From assembly GCA_025093555.1 (NCBI GenBank), contig JAIWNF010000033.1, positions 310,001 to 374,000 of the forward strand: a stretch of DNA of 64,000 bases, written 5' to 3'. The notes beneath the pieces are model-generated. The model searched no databases, had not been told where the DNA came from, and was given only the letters and a program-made list of their open reading frames with translations. The DNA comes from Circinella umbellata. Its lineage: Eukaryota; Mucoromycota; Mucoromycetes; Mucorales; Lichtheimiaceae. This document shows positions 45,201 to 57,971 of this stretch, in pieces (position 1 is the stretch's first letter; every line of letters begins with the position of its first letter). A program made the position numbers and the translations under genes.

Positions 45201-48200
45201 TTTGCTGGTATTCTTTTCCGATTCCTGATCGATCGTATTGAACGTTTGGGCGATGACGATATGCATTATTCAGCTGTTATGTTACATCTTTTCCGACTCG
45301 CATTTATGGCCGTTAATTTATTCCCAGATGCAAACGAATCCATTTTACAACCTTATCTCGCTAACCTTGTCATGTCCTGTTTCAAATTATCCGCCAAAGC
45401 TAAAGAACCAGCCAATTACTTTTTGTTATTACGTGCTCTTTTTAAGAGTATCGGTGGAGGTCGATTCGAACTATTGTATAAAGAAGTATCACCTTTGTTG
45501 CAAATACTATTGGAAAATCTCAACTCTTTACTTACATTGGCACACAAGCCTGAGATGCGTAATCTTTTTGTCGAATTGTGTTTGGCTGTTCCTGTCCGAC
45601 TCAGTACTTTATTACCTTACTTACCTTACTTAATGCGTCCATTGGTGATTGCTTTACAAGCTGATCAAGAATTGGTTTCTCAAGGGTTACGTACCATGGA
45701 ATTATGTAATGATAACTTGAACCCAGAGTTTTTAGATCATATTATGGCACCAGTGATGAAGGAATTAATGGATGCCTTATGGAGTCATTTGAAACCACTT
45801 CCTTATAACCAGACTCATAGTCATGCTGCTATGCGTATTCTTGGCAAACTGGGAGGTCGTAATCGACGAATGCTTAAGAGTCCACCCAAGCTTGAATACA
45901 ATGCCCGCATTGAAAGTGGTGTTTCAGTCGAAGTGACGTTTGATCCCAATACAACTCCATACACATTACCATTGGATAAATCTATGCAAGTGGCTGCAAG
46001 AACATTGGAACGATCTGATGTGAGCCCATTTTACAAGAAATATGCATATGATTTCTTAAAAACGAATTTAATTCTTATGCTTGAATTGGACGAAGGCACA
46101 GAGGACTTACCGAAAGCATTATACCAACGTGTTAAGGAACAGCTTTTGGATGGCTCGGATGATGATGAAGCTGATAATGCATCAAGTGGCGGTGGTGATG
46201 AGAACAAGGAAGAACAAAGTAGTGAAAAAGTAACAGGGACAGGAGCACAAACAGGAGAAGGTGAAAGCACTGTCGTTGGAAATGCACTTTCCGAAAACGG
46301 AATTAAACCCAAACGACTCTCTGGAAATGGTTACACTAAATATTTGTCAAAACGACTTGCTCAAGAAGAAGCGTTACGCACCATTTTTGTATCTATCATG
46401 AAGGCATCCACTATTCCCACATTGGCGGAAGAAGCTTGGGATTTCTTTCAAAATGTATGTCGTCATTTTACATTGTTACATATCGGTGAAGCCATGGATG
46501 CACATGAGGGTGGTAAAAAACCATTATCAGATATGATGGAAGAACGTTTAGCTGTACAAAATCTCAATACAACCATCTTGGTCGATGCTGTGGTGGAAGT
46601 CATCTCTTCAGAAGATGCCCGATTACGTAAACGTGCTGAACAAATATTGCAACTCTGTTTTGATACTGCAGTAACTGTACTTGGTGGGAAGGAGTATGTA
46701 TCACGTCTACCCATCTTCCGTGTATTTGCATCCCAATTTTGCTCATGCTGTTACAAGCAAGAATGGTACAAAAAACGAGGCGGTTGTCTTGGTATTTCGA
46801 TCATGAGCGCTCAACTCGATATGGGAATCAAGTGGATGCGTGAACATGAACTTGATTTTATTCGATCGTTGTTATTTGTTCTCAAGGATGCATCACCTGA
46901 AATGGCCAATATTAATACTGCTGAAGCAACACAAACATTGTCCCATGTTTTGAAAGTATGCAATCGTCCTGACGAAGAGGAGTCACAAGAAGCACAACAA
47001 AAATTCCATCATTTAATTTCATTATTATTGAGTGAATTATCTAATTCCAACAGCGCTGTTCGAGAAACAATCCAATCTTCATTCCAATTGCTTGCTGATC
47101 TTACTGGTAACGAAGTAACTGAACTATTAGCACCCGTTAGGGAACGACTTGTTGCACCTATCTTTGCAAAACCATTACGCGCTTTACCATTCGCGATGCA
47201 AATCGGTCACATTGATGCTATTACTTATTGTTTGACATTGCGCCCACCATTTTTGGAATTCAATGAAGAATTGATTCGATTGTTACACGAAGCATTGGCG
47301 CTTGCAGATGCTGAGGATCAAGCTCTTGTGAGTCGTAGCTCACAATACAAGAATGCTACTTCATTAATGAACTTGCGTATTGTCTGTATCAAGCTCTTGT
47401 CTGCAGCCATGGCATGTTCCGATTTTTCAAGTCAACGACAAACACATACTCGAGCACGTATTATTCAGGTCTTTTTTAAATCACTTTATTCCAAATCACC
47501 CGAAGTTGTTGAAGCAGCACATCGAGGTCTTAAGCAAGTACTTGCGCAACAACACAAACTACCCAAAGAACTGTTACAGCAAGGTCTTCGACCTATTTTG
47601 ACTACATTGTCAAATCACAAGACGTTGAGCGTGCCTGGTTTGGAAGGTTTGGCCCGACTTTTAGAATTACTTACCAATTATTTCAAGGTTGAAATTGGAA
47701 AAAAATTGTTGGATCATTTAAAGCAATGGGCAGATCCCAAAGTGTTACAAGAAGCCGCCGGGAAATCATTGAACGAAAACCATGAAGTCAAGATCATTGT
47801 TGCTATTCTGAATATTTTCCATTTGCTTCCAGCTGCTGCTCACATCTTTTTGAATGATCTTGTTACTGTTGTTATTGATATGGAGAAGGATATTCGTCGT
47901 ACTGTATCCAGTCCATTCCGACCAAACTTGATTAAGTATCTGAATCGATATCCTACCGAGACTGTTGCCTACTTTTATGAACGATTAAATTCGCCACAAC
48001 ATAGTCGCTTGTTTGTTGATCTTTTGGGGACTGAAAATGCTACACCATTACGTGATGAAGTTGCGAAATCACCCCAAGAACTTGTTAACAAGACATTCAA
48101 TATTAGTGATAATGCAACTATGCATTATCAAGGTGTACTGATTGTTCGACAAATGATCAAATATGAACCTGATTGGTTGGCAAATCAAAAGGAAGTGCTT

Positions 48201-51200
48201 ACTTGTCTGTTAACATTATGGCGATCATCAGCACGATTTGAGGATATGAAAAAGGAAGATCAACAAGGCATCCAAGCAACACGTGAATCATTCTATTTGG
48301 CACAAATCTTTATTGCTTATCTTCGTTCCTCTCAAGATGATATTGAAGTTGTATTTGATCTCGTTGCTCTGTTTGCACATGAAACCGTGATGGATCTTTC
48401 ATTCTTGCGTGCATTCTTTTTGGAGGACGTGGCCATGAAATTCACACCTACTCGTAAACGTAAAATGATGGACAAGTTTTTGCAATTGTTTTCGGATTCA
48501 TCTTATTCGAATGCTCTCAAGATGATGGCCTTGCGACATGTTATTAATCCAGCTTTACTTGTCGCATTTAATACACAGAAGGGTGGCTATACTGATATTT
48601 TTGATAACAAAATGATGGAACAGCTGGATTTCAAACTCTGGGGCCAGCTTACTAAAGAATCACTCGATGATAATCGTTATGCCAAGGATTCATTACGTAT
48701 TGAATTATTGCAACTGACAGCCATGATTGTTCAATATGCACCACAATTACTTGCTGATTTACGTAAAGAGGTTATTAAGTTTGGTTGGAATTACTTACGA
48801 TTGGAGGATGCTACAAGCAAACAATCAGCCTATGTTCTTATTGCACGTTTCATTGCAGCTTATGAAACACCAAGCAAAATTGCTATTCAAATATACCAAG
48901 CGCTTCTTCGAGCCCATTTGTCAGAAGCCCGTAATTTGGTTAAGCAAGGTCTTGATATTCTTGCACCCGTATTACCCAAGCGAGTACCATTACATAATGG
49001 AGAACGGGTACCTACATGGGTGCGATTGACACGTAAGGTGGTTGTTGAAGATACACATAGTATTTCACAAATGGTAAATGTATATCAACTTTTGGTGCGT
49101 CAACCTGATCTATTTTACGATTATCGAGAACACTTCTTACCGCAAATTGTCAACACATTACCCAAACTTGGTTTATTCCAAAACGCAACACCCGAACACA
49201 AGTTATTGACGGTCGAACTTTCAGAATTGATCTTGAAATGGGAACGAAAACGGCTTGAATCACAACCCAAGGAAGAAGAAAATATCAATGGTAGTGGCGG
49301 TGATTCTTTGTCACCAAAGCGAAAAGCAGGAACAAGTGAATCAGATGCATCGCGTAAAAAGCTTCGTTCCGAAGGTGGTACACCTGCCACACCGGCAGCT
49401 ACGACAGCGACAGCAACAACGCCAGGGCCGACTACTACAGCAACACCATCTGCATCTACACCAGGACCAGCAACACCTTCTTCCTCACCAGCTATCGGTA
49501 ACAAGGATGTGCCATCTGTCGCTGCTAGTAATGACAAGGACAAAGAATTTGCCCCCAACTTAGCATTACGTGAAAACTTGATTGGATATCTTGTTCGATT
49601 GGCATGTACTATTTATAATCCCCAAGATATGATTCAACGACGATTAGTTCAACGTGTTTTGGAGTTAATGAAGGAATTCTTAACCGAAGATATGTGGTCG
49701 GATGTTCATGTCAAGTTTTCTCATTTGGAACGGACATTAACTGTCAAGGACATGAGCGAAATTTTGATTCCAAGTGTTTGTAGTGCACTCGAAGTTCTTA
49801 ATATCGATATCGCACATAAGCCAAATGAATGGTTTATCGTCAACATGAACCAACTCTATCGATTGTTGGAAACAAGCATCAAGTCCGATCATGTTCGTAT
49901 TCAAAATGTTCTTCATCCAGTTTTAGTTCGTATTTTCCAAGCGATTCACGGTACCACACCCACAGAAGGTGCTGAACAAGATCAACAACATCCTGATGTA
50001 GTATTATTTATTTCTCATGTCAATACAACCATCACAGATGGCATTGGTAGTATGAGTAACAATGGTATTTATGCAGTATTAAAACTACTTCAGGCCGCTA
50101 GCAGTAGCCGCAGCGAACACTTGGATCAGTTCATCCCTGGTATTATTAAGTTATTACAAAAATTAACGAAAGAACACATGATGCCTCCTTCTCACGCTGG
50201 ATCATCAGTGGGGCAAGATTCTTCTGGAAACTTGCTTATTTTGGTGTTGATGTTGCTCAAGAAACGTATTTCTCATCTTGGTGATCAACGTCGTTGGTTC
50301 TTGACTTATTCAATTCAACTGATTGAAAAGTCATCCGATATCAATTTGTTACGTACCATGTTGGAAATGCTTAGCGAATGGACGCTAGATAGGACAGAAA
50401 CATTCCCCACAATTAAGGAAAAGGCAGGCATGTTGGTCAAGATGATGACAGTTGAACATCGTAACGATCAAAGTTTGACCGAAGAATATTTAAATTTGGT
50501 TCTCAAAATTTACAGTAATCCAACCTTTGCACGATCCGAACTAACCGTACGATTAGAAAATGCATTTTTACTTGGTACACGTAATGATAACCCTCAAATC
50601 CGTACACAATTCATGCGCGTGTTTGACCGAAGTATTGCACGAACACTTTATGCTCGTTTGAGCTATATTATTGGTGTTCAAAATTGGGAATTTCTTGCTC
50701 AATCCTTTTGGTTACATCAAGCTTTGGATTTATTACTGGGTGTTGTCAAGGCCAATCCATCTGTTTCTTTACCTCATGCATTAAAAATAAAATCTATCAA
50801 GATTGTCGGTGGCAATAGTCATCAGCAACAGCAAGATTCAGGCATGGATGTAGATGTTCCTGAACCAGTTCAAGAACTTGTTTCCAAACATCAAGCATTC
50901 TTGAAAGAATTGCAAGGATATGATGTCAATAATGCTGTTTCTGCCGTACGACAATTGCAATATTTAGATGATGAACTTACACGGGATATTTGGATTGATT
51001 TGTTCCCCATGTGTTGGACAAGTTTGGGTGGTACTGAACGTCATGATATGACCAAGCTCTTAATTAACTTGCTTACCAAGGATTATCATAGCAAGCAAGC
51101 GGAACGACGACCTAACGTGATACAAGCTTTACTCGCTGGTATTGCAAGAACCCCATCAACCATGAAGTTCCCACCACATTTGATCAAGTTTTTGGGCAAG

Positions 51201-54200
51201 ACACATGATGCTTGGCATACAGCCATGGAAATCTTACAGCAACCAGGTGTAATTGGCCGTGTGAGTGAAGCTTCCAAGGATGATCAAAACAATCGTGAAC
51301 GAACATTAGATGCACTGGCTGAACTTTATTCAGATCTCAATGAAGAAGATATGTTTGATGGTTTATGGAGACGACGTAGTACCTATAGTGAAACCAATGT
51401 GGCTGTATCTTGCGAACAAAGTGGTATGTGGATGCAAGCTCAAAACATGTATGAAAATGCACAAATCAAGGCCCGTAGTGGGGTATTACCATTTACCGAA
51501 TCCGAATATATGCTTTGGGAAGATCATTGGATTGCATGTACTCAAAAACTTCAACAGTGGGATATTCTGACCGACTTGGCCAAACATGATGGTAACATAA
51601 ATCTTTTACTTGAATGTTCATGGCGATTGTCAGATTGGACTGCTGAACGCGAATTGCTCGAGCAATCATTGCAACAAGTATCGGACACTCCTACTCCTCG
51701 TCATAAAGTGTTTGAAGCATTTTTGTCGTTAATCAAATCACAAACCAACGAGGATCGACTATCTGAATTTACACGTATCTGTGAAGAAGGAGTTCAGTTA
51801 TCGCTTCGTAAATGGCACGCACTTCCACCTATTGTTGCACAAAGTCATATTCCATTGTTGCAAAGTTTTCAACAATTCCTCGAATTACAAGAAGCCAGTC
51901 AAATCTTTAATAGTTTGATGACAACGACAGCGCAGAATTTGGATCAACGATCACAAGATCTTCGTAGTTTGTTGGGAACATGGAGAGAAAGATTACCAAA
52001 TATGTGGGATGATATCAATGTATGGAGTGATCTTGTTGCTTGGCGACAACATATTTTTAGTGCCATCAACCGTACCTATTTACCATTGATTCCATTGTTA
52101 CAGCCACAATCTGCGCCTCCTAATACAAGCACCGGAAACTCGTTCGCTTATCGTGGCTATCATGAAACAGCGTGGATCATCAATCGATTTGCTCACGTGG
52201 CCCGCAAACATCAATTATACGATGTCTGTATAAATTATTTGACCAAGATTTATACATTACCCAACATTGAAATTCAAGAAGCTTTCCTCAAGCTACGTGA
52301 ACAAGCTAAATGTTATTACCAAAACCCGAATGAATTGACTGCTGGGCTAGATGTGATCAATAATACCAACTTGATGTATTTCACGCATCAACAAAAAGCT
52401 GAATTTTTCACATTGAAGGGTATGTTCCTTGCGCGGTTGAACCATTTCAATGAAGCCAACGAAGCTTTTGTTAATGCTGTTCAGATTGATTTGAGTTTGC
52501 CACGTGCGTGGGCTGAATGGGGTCGTTACAACGATCGTCGTTTCAAGGAGAATCCAAAAGATTTGAGTTGGGCAAATAATGCAGTCAGTTGCTATCTTCA
52601 AGCAGCAGGTATCTATAAGAATGCAAAGGCACGCAAGTATTTGTTACGTGTATTATGGCTGTTGAGTTTGGATGATCAAAATGGAACCATTTCCATGGCG
52701 TTTGATGGATACAAAGGTGAATGGCCAGTTTGGTATTGGATTACATTTATTCCTCAATTGTTGACAGCATTACAACACCGTGAAACAAGACATGCACGTG
52801 CTATTCTTATTCGTATTGCTAAACAGTATCCTCAGGTAAAAAAGAATAAATAATAATAGGATATCTTTTTTCGGGGGGTTTTGGGAGGGGGGTTATCTTA
52901 TGAATTCAAACATAATGTAGCCGCGGATCGAAACATGTGAATATACACTTATTATTACCGATGTATATTTAGGCATTGCATTTCCAATTACGTACTGCAA
53001 AGGAAGAATTGATAAAACGTACACCATCTACTCAATCCATGGATTCGATGCCTTCATCTATGCCTTCGTCTAGTGAAAGTTTGTCGATTAATACTCATAC
53101 GGGTCCAATGAATAAGGTGAAAGAAGAACCAATGACACCCTCTGCAACAGTAGCCGATGCTAAAGCCATGGCAGCATTGAAAGCAGCAGCCGATAATGCT
53201 TCATCATCATCAACAACAACAACTTCGACCAACAATAATGAAGGTGGTGAATCAACTTCAACAACAGCAGCTGTCCCAGTCCAACAAACTCAAGGTGATC
53301 AAAATTCTCAGGTACCTAGCAATACCAATGGTGAAAATACACCAATGGATGAAGATAAACAGGTGAAGGAATCAGGGGAAAAGAAAACCGACACAGCAGC
53401 AACAGTGAAACAAGAGGACACAGGTGGCGATACAACAGCGTCTAATGCAAATAATAAAACAGGCGACAGTAATAATAAAGCTGATGGTGGCCAATCTGTA
53501 CCTCAATCACAAGAAGCAGGTGGAAGTAGCAGTGTAAATAACAAGAATCAAACAGCCGCATCTGCAGCTGCAGCAGCAGCCGTCGCAGCAGCAACAACTG
53601 CTTCCAACGATACTAATAAAGCTCAGCAACCCGCTACAGTAAATGGTGCTCGACCTAATAACCCAGGACAGCCCGGTATACCCAATCCAAATATGATGGC
53701 AGGTCTTGCAAGTGGTACACACCCTCTTGATGAAATTATGGCTATGCTCAAGACTGGATATCCTTTGTTAGCATTATCAATGGAAACCATGGTAGATCAA
53801 ATTCAACTCAAGTTTAAACCTCTTGCCGATGAAGATATGTATCGACTCGTTGTAGCATTGTATAACGAAGGTGCTCAGGTAAAAGAAAAAAACTATTCAT
53901 AAAATTCACGGGGTTGACTATCTTTTTAATTTTCGGCTTGCTAAACATTTTTGTACTTTTTTTTAGCAATTATTGACAAGATTAACAAATCCAGGTGATA
54001 CTTTACAATTAACTCAATCAACTGTCAATAATATTGTTCGATTTGCGGATAGTTTATATCCAGGACATATGAAGACAGCCTTTTATAATGATTTTGCCAA
54101 GGTGAAGCTCAACTTAGAAGAATATGTTGCTAAACTTCGATTATGGCGTGATAAATTTGAAGCCATGTTGGATGCTCGACCCAGAAAACAAAAATTGGAA

Positions 54201-55934
54201 GCCTTATCTTGTTATCTCGCAGAATTTCATCATGCTCGTTTTGATGATGTAGAAATCCCTGGTCAATATCTTTTGGTAAGTTTTTTCTTTCCTTATTTCA
54301 ACATCGTTGTGTTTCGAACACACAGACATACACACACGCACGTGCACGCACGGATAAGAAAGTGACTCTTTCTTTACTAAATGGAAATAACTTCTCAAAT
54401 AACATTATGTATAATAGCTTAAAGATAATGCCAATGATTTCTTACGTATTGATCGATTTATGCCTGAAGTTGAATTTATTCGATGGGTTGGAACATGTTC
54501 AAGGAGATTGACAATTCGTGGTCATGACGGTAGTTTGCATCCATTTTTGATTCAAAATCCAGCACCACGTCATCTTCGCCGTGAAGAAAGATTAATGCAA
54601 CTATTCCGTTTATTAAATGGTGTCTTGGAACGTCGAAAGGAAAGTCGCATGAGAAATTTATCATTCCATTTACCAGTGATTGTTCCTTTGGCTCCCAATG
54701 TTCGTATTGTTCAAGATGACCCATCCAACTGTACTCTTCATGATATTTATGAGGATTATTGTGATGATGTGAATATGCATAAGGATGATCCATTGGCTTA
54801 TTATGCCGATAAACTCAAGAATAGTATTAGCAGCAGTAATAACCCTAATACTACAGGAGTGGGTAATAATAAGGACGTGATGGCTCAAAAAGCCGAATTA
54901 TTGAACTTGAGAATGGAAATCAATGATGAAATCAGTAACAATATGGTCCCATCAAATATTCTTAGCAAGGTAAATAAAAAAAAAGAAGTGTTATTTATAA
55001 AATAGAGTAGATAACACCAGTAGTGATAAGATCAATCAGTGAAGATAATAATAAGCTAACTTAATTTTTTTTTATAATAGTATATGCTTCGTACAATGGG
55101 GTCGTACACAGATTACTATATGCTGCGTAAGCAATTCACTGCACAATATGCAACAGCCACATTCATGACTTATATCTTTAGTGTGGGACAACGTACACCT
55201 AATCGTATTGCCATTTCTCGAAGTACAGGCGATGTATGGATGACAGAATTTGTCCCTAGTAAGTATTTTTTCCCGAAAAGTTAATTTAGTTTTTTTTATT
55301 CTGTTGACTAGTGTGTGGGTATGTGTATGACAGAGAGAAAAAAGTGAGAGAAGCCACCTTTTTATCTTTATAGCCTGCGCCACGTCTTCCGTTACTTTGT
55401 TATACATATACAACTATTTTAGGATGTTAGGAAATGGGGGAGGGGTCCTCTTTTTTAAGTGTTTTATTAACCCAAATCATTCTATATTTACTATAAACAG
55501 GTTTTAATCAAACTAATGCAACTTTTGGTAATGGAGAACCCGTTCCATTCCGCTTTACCCCCAATATTCAAGAATTCATCACACCTGTTGGTATTGAAGG
55601 ACCATTTACAAGTTGTCTTGTTGCCACTGCTCGTTGTCTTACCGAGCCTGAGTTAGAGTTGGATCAATATTTGGGACCTTTTGTACGGGATGAACTCATG
55701 ACATGGCATACAGCAAACAATCGCAATATCACAGATGCTCAGTTCAAAGAAAGAGTTACCTCCAATGTGATGCAAATTGTAGCCAAAGCACAATTTTTAT
55801 CATGTAAAGCTGATCGTGAAAAGACAATTAATGCTAATAAGCCAACCAATCAAAATGTTATTGATCTTATCTCTCAAGCAAGTAATCCTCAAAAGATGGC
55901 TCAAGTGGATTGTACATGGATGCCCTGGTTATAA
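42295..55934 (+). CDS. TRA1: Tra1/TRRAP, PIKK-like pseudokinase subunit of SAGA and NuA4
   Basis: Scaffold subunit that docks transcription activators onto the SAGA and NuA4 histone acetyltransferase complexes in the nucleus. About 14-15 exons give roughly 4000 residues, slightly more than yeast (3744). The exons begin at 42295 ([16 protein letters not shown]), then near 42475, 42748, 43134, 43443, 43672, 44040, 44361, 44698, 52974, 53968, 54418, 55082 and 55502. The central exon, 44698-52836, is 8.1 kb without an intron. HEAT-type helical repeats fill most of it; the FAT region lies toward its end; the kinase-like domain starts near [18 protein letters not shown]. The catalytic loop reads [12 protein letters not shown] where active kinases have GDRHxxN, and the DFG position reads TEF, so it is inactive as in all Tra1. 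The FATC end is [11 protein letters not shown]. Two low-complexity insertions (about 49250-49530 and 53040-53690) look lineage-specific. Confidence 0.97.
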
Positions 55935-56380
55935 ATAATAACATTAAACATACACACATATCTATCACATATATATACATATACACCTCCAGTACATAAT
56001 CTATAATCTATAATCTAAAAAATCATTTCCTTTTTTTTGTTTTGTTTTTTTTACATAGTTAACATTTTTCTCTTTTTTTTTTCTTGTTCGCATTGCTCTC
56101 TTATCCACCCTTTTTTTTTCTGTTGACATCATTATAATAAATAAAATATGACATATATATACATATATATTTATATACAAATTTACATGTAACACTTGAT
56201 AATGAGGTAGTGCAAGAAGGGGATTGGGGAAGAGAGAGACGGGGCGGGGGAGGGATGTGTCTGGAGTGTGTGTGGGAGCGGAGAGATAGTAACACTAACT
56301 TTCAAATGATCGACTACTTTTTTTTTTAAGTTTGTTTTGTGTTGTGCAAAAATAAAAGAGTTTTGAGTAACTTAAATGTT
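55935..56380. other. convergent 3' spacer of TRA1 and the PNPOx-like gene
   Basis: 446 bases between the two stop codons. Contains TATATA runs and a G-rich patch (about 56215-56285). It serves as 3' flank for both genes; no gene seen. Confidence 0.5.
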
Positions 56381-57112
56381 TTATTCTACAATAGAATCAT
56401 CCATTTCCCGAAGGTGTCGACCATGTTTTAATTCATCTTGTTCAAGAGTTCTTTCAACTGAAACTTTCGGAGGTTCACCCGTAATAAGCGATTTCGCAAT
56501 ACGAAATGTTTGTACCGTCGGACCTGTGTCTTTGAGACAATAATGAACTGTGTCTGCTGTAACCAAGATTAAAGCAATTCGTGGATCGTCTGGACCTCCA
56601 TCATGAATTCCGTCATGTAAATCACCAAACCAAGGTCGAACATCAGGACTATAAAATTTCTTTATTTTATTACGGTCTCGAACGATTTGTGCAGTACCCG
56701 AAATACTGATCCATTCCGAGGTGTTTTGTTTGTGAAACGCTAAGTTGACATTTGGATCAGCTTCTATATCTTGAACTTTAGGACTATTTTCATTTACATA
56801 AAACCACAAATCGGCTGGTGCATCAGGTGTTTCTGGCTATAATTATTATATTTATGATAATATAAGTTAAGTGAGTAGTCATTTTTTAATGCTATAGTAT
56901 CTATATATATATATATATATATTATGCTATAATATGTATAAAGTATTTACATGACGAGGTGACATAGCACGACTAACTAATTTACCAGTATCTTTACAAT
57001 GAGTTGTCATCATGCAAAAACCAATACCACTAATTAAATTGTAAAGGTCTTCGATTTTTTTTTCTGTTGTTACAGTACTTGAATCTTTATTCACTTCTCT
57101 TGGTGGATCCAT
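56381..57112 (-). CDS. pyridoxamine-5'-phosphate oxidase-fold protein (general stress protein 26 type)
   Basis: FMN-binding split-barrel protein of the group containing bacterial general stress protein 26; in fungi a small cytosolic protein of unproven activity. Two exons (57112-56951, 56836-56381) encode 205 residues. The N-terminal strand pattern IEDLYNLISGIGFCMMTTHC … GKLVSRAMSPRH is followed across the intron by DLWFYVNENSPKVQDIEADP, VNLAFHKQNTSEWISISGTA and VRPWFGDLHDG, which match the family order. The tail has TADTVHYCLKDTGP. It probably binds flavin, but PNPO catalytic residues cannot be confirmed. It converges on TRA1. Confidence 0.87.
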
Positions 57113-57971
57113 TTTTATTAGTTATTGAATAAAAATAAAGAAAAAAAAGAAATAGAAAGTTATTTCCAATCTATTATAACTATATATGATATAAAAAACC
57201 CATGTTTTAAGCTTGCATTATAGTCGTTGGGACTACGTCGTTATTTAATCACATTCTTTTTAAAGATCCTCTCAGCACCCCCCAAAGAATAATAGATACA
57301 CTCCTCACCCCCCAAACTTCAAAAAAAAAAAAAGCTTGGCTAAGCCTTTGGCTGGGTGAAAGACACGCGCCTTCTTATTATACCTAAATTGAACTTCTTC
57401 ATAGAAATCTTAGAAAAGAATGAAAGGTTCCGCTCTACACTTTTTCCAACAACCTTATTTAAAACTTATTACTATTTAGCCTGTTTATTTCTAACAAGTT
57501 TATTGAGATTTATTGTTCAAGTGAGAAAGAAAGGAATCTAATAAGAATTCCGCTCTTGACACTAAGTCCAAAAAAGCTTATCCCCCGACTAACTTACTAT
57601 GAGAAAAGAGAGAGAGGGCTGGACTTCTTTTCAAGAAAAAAAAAAAAAGATACGAAACAAGGCCATGCCTATTTCGGTAGCTAACATCTTTTTACCCTTT
57701 TATAGGACACTGCCCTATTTGATTCATGATTTTTTGATCTACTTACCACTTATTAAGTAGTTTGAAAGGAAAAATTAACTCATTTTACTGCGTGCTTTTT
57801 TTTTTTAACTTACAACACCCCTTTTTTTTTTAATTTTTTTATTCTTGTTCTCTCTCTCTCTCTTTTTTTTGCTTCTTTTCTTTTCTTTTACTACTACTAT
57901 CCAGTTGTTTTCATATCTCCTTTTCCTTTTGTTCTTCTCCTTTTTTATTTTTATTATATAAAAAAAAAACA
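57113..57971. promoter_or_regulatory. divergent promoter region of the PNPOx-like and LtrA-like genes
   Basis: 859 bases between opposed starts. Holds C-rich CCCCCCAAA-type words (57275-57318), a poly-A tract (about 57319-57333), and, over the last 150 bases before the LtrA-like ATG, long T/C runs including a (TC)n stretch near 57850. A 61-codon frame at 57356-57541 shows no similarity I recognise. Confidence 0.5.

Noticed and set aside
49121..49558. Long minus-strand frame rich in Ala/Val/Gly
   Set aside because: Shadow of the low-complexity Thr/Ala/Pro insertion of TRA1 on the plus strand.
57356..57541. 61-codon frame between the PNPOx-like and LtrA-like genes
   Set aside because: No similarity recognised and no splice partner; most likely chance in the shared promoter region.
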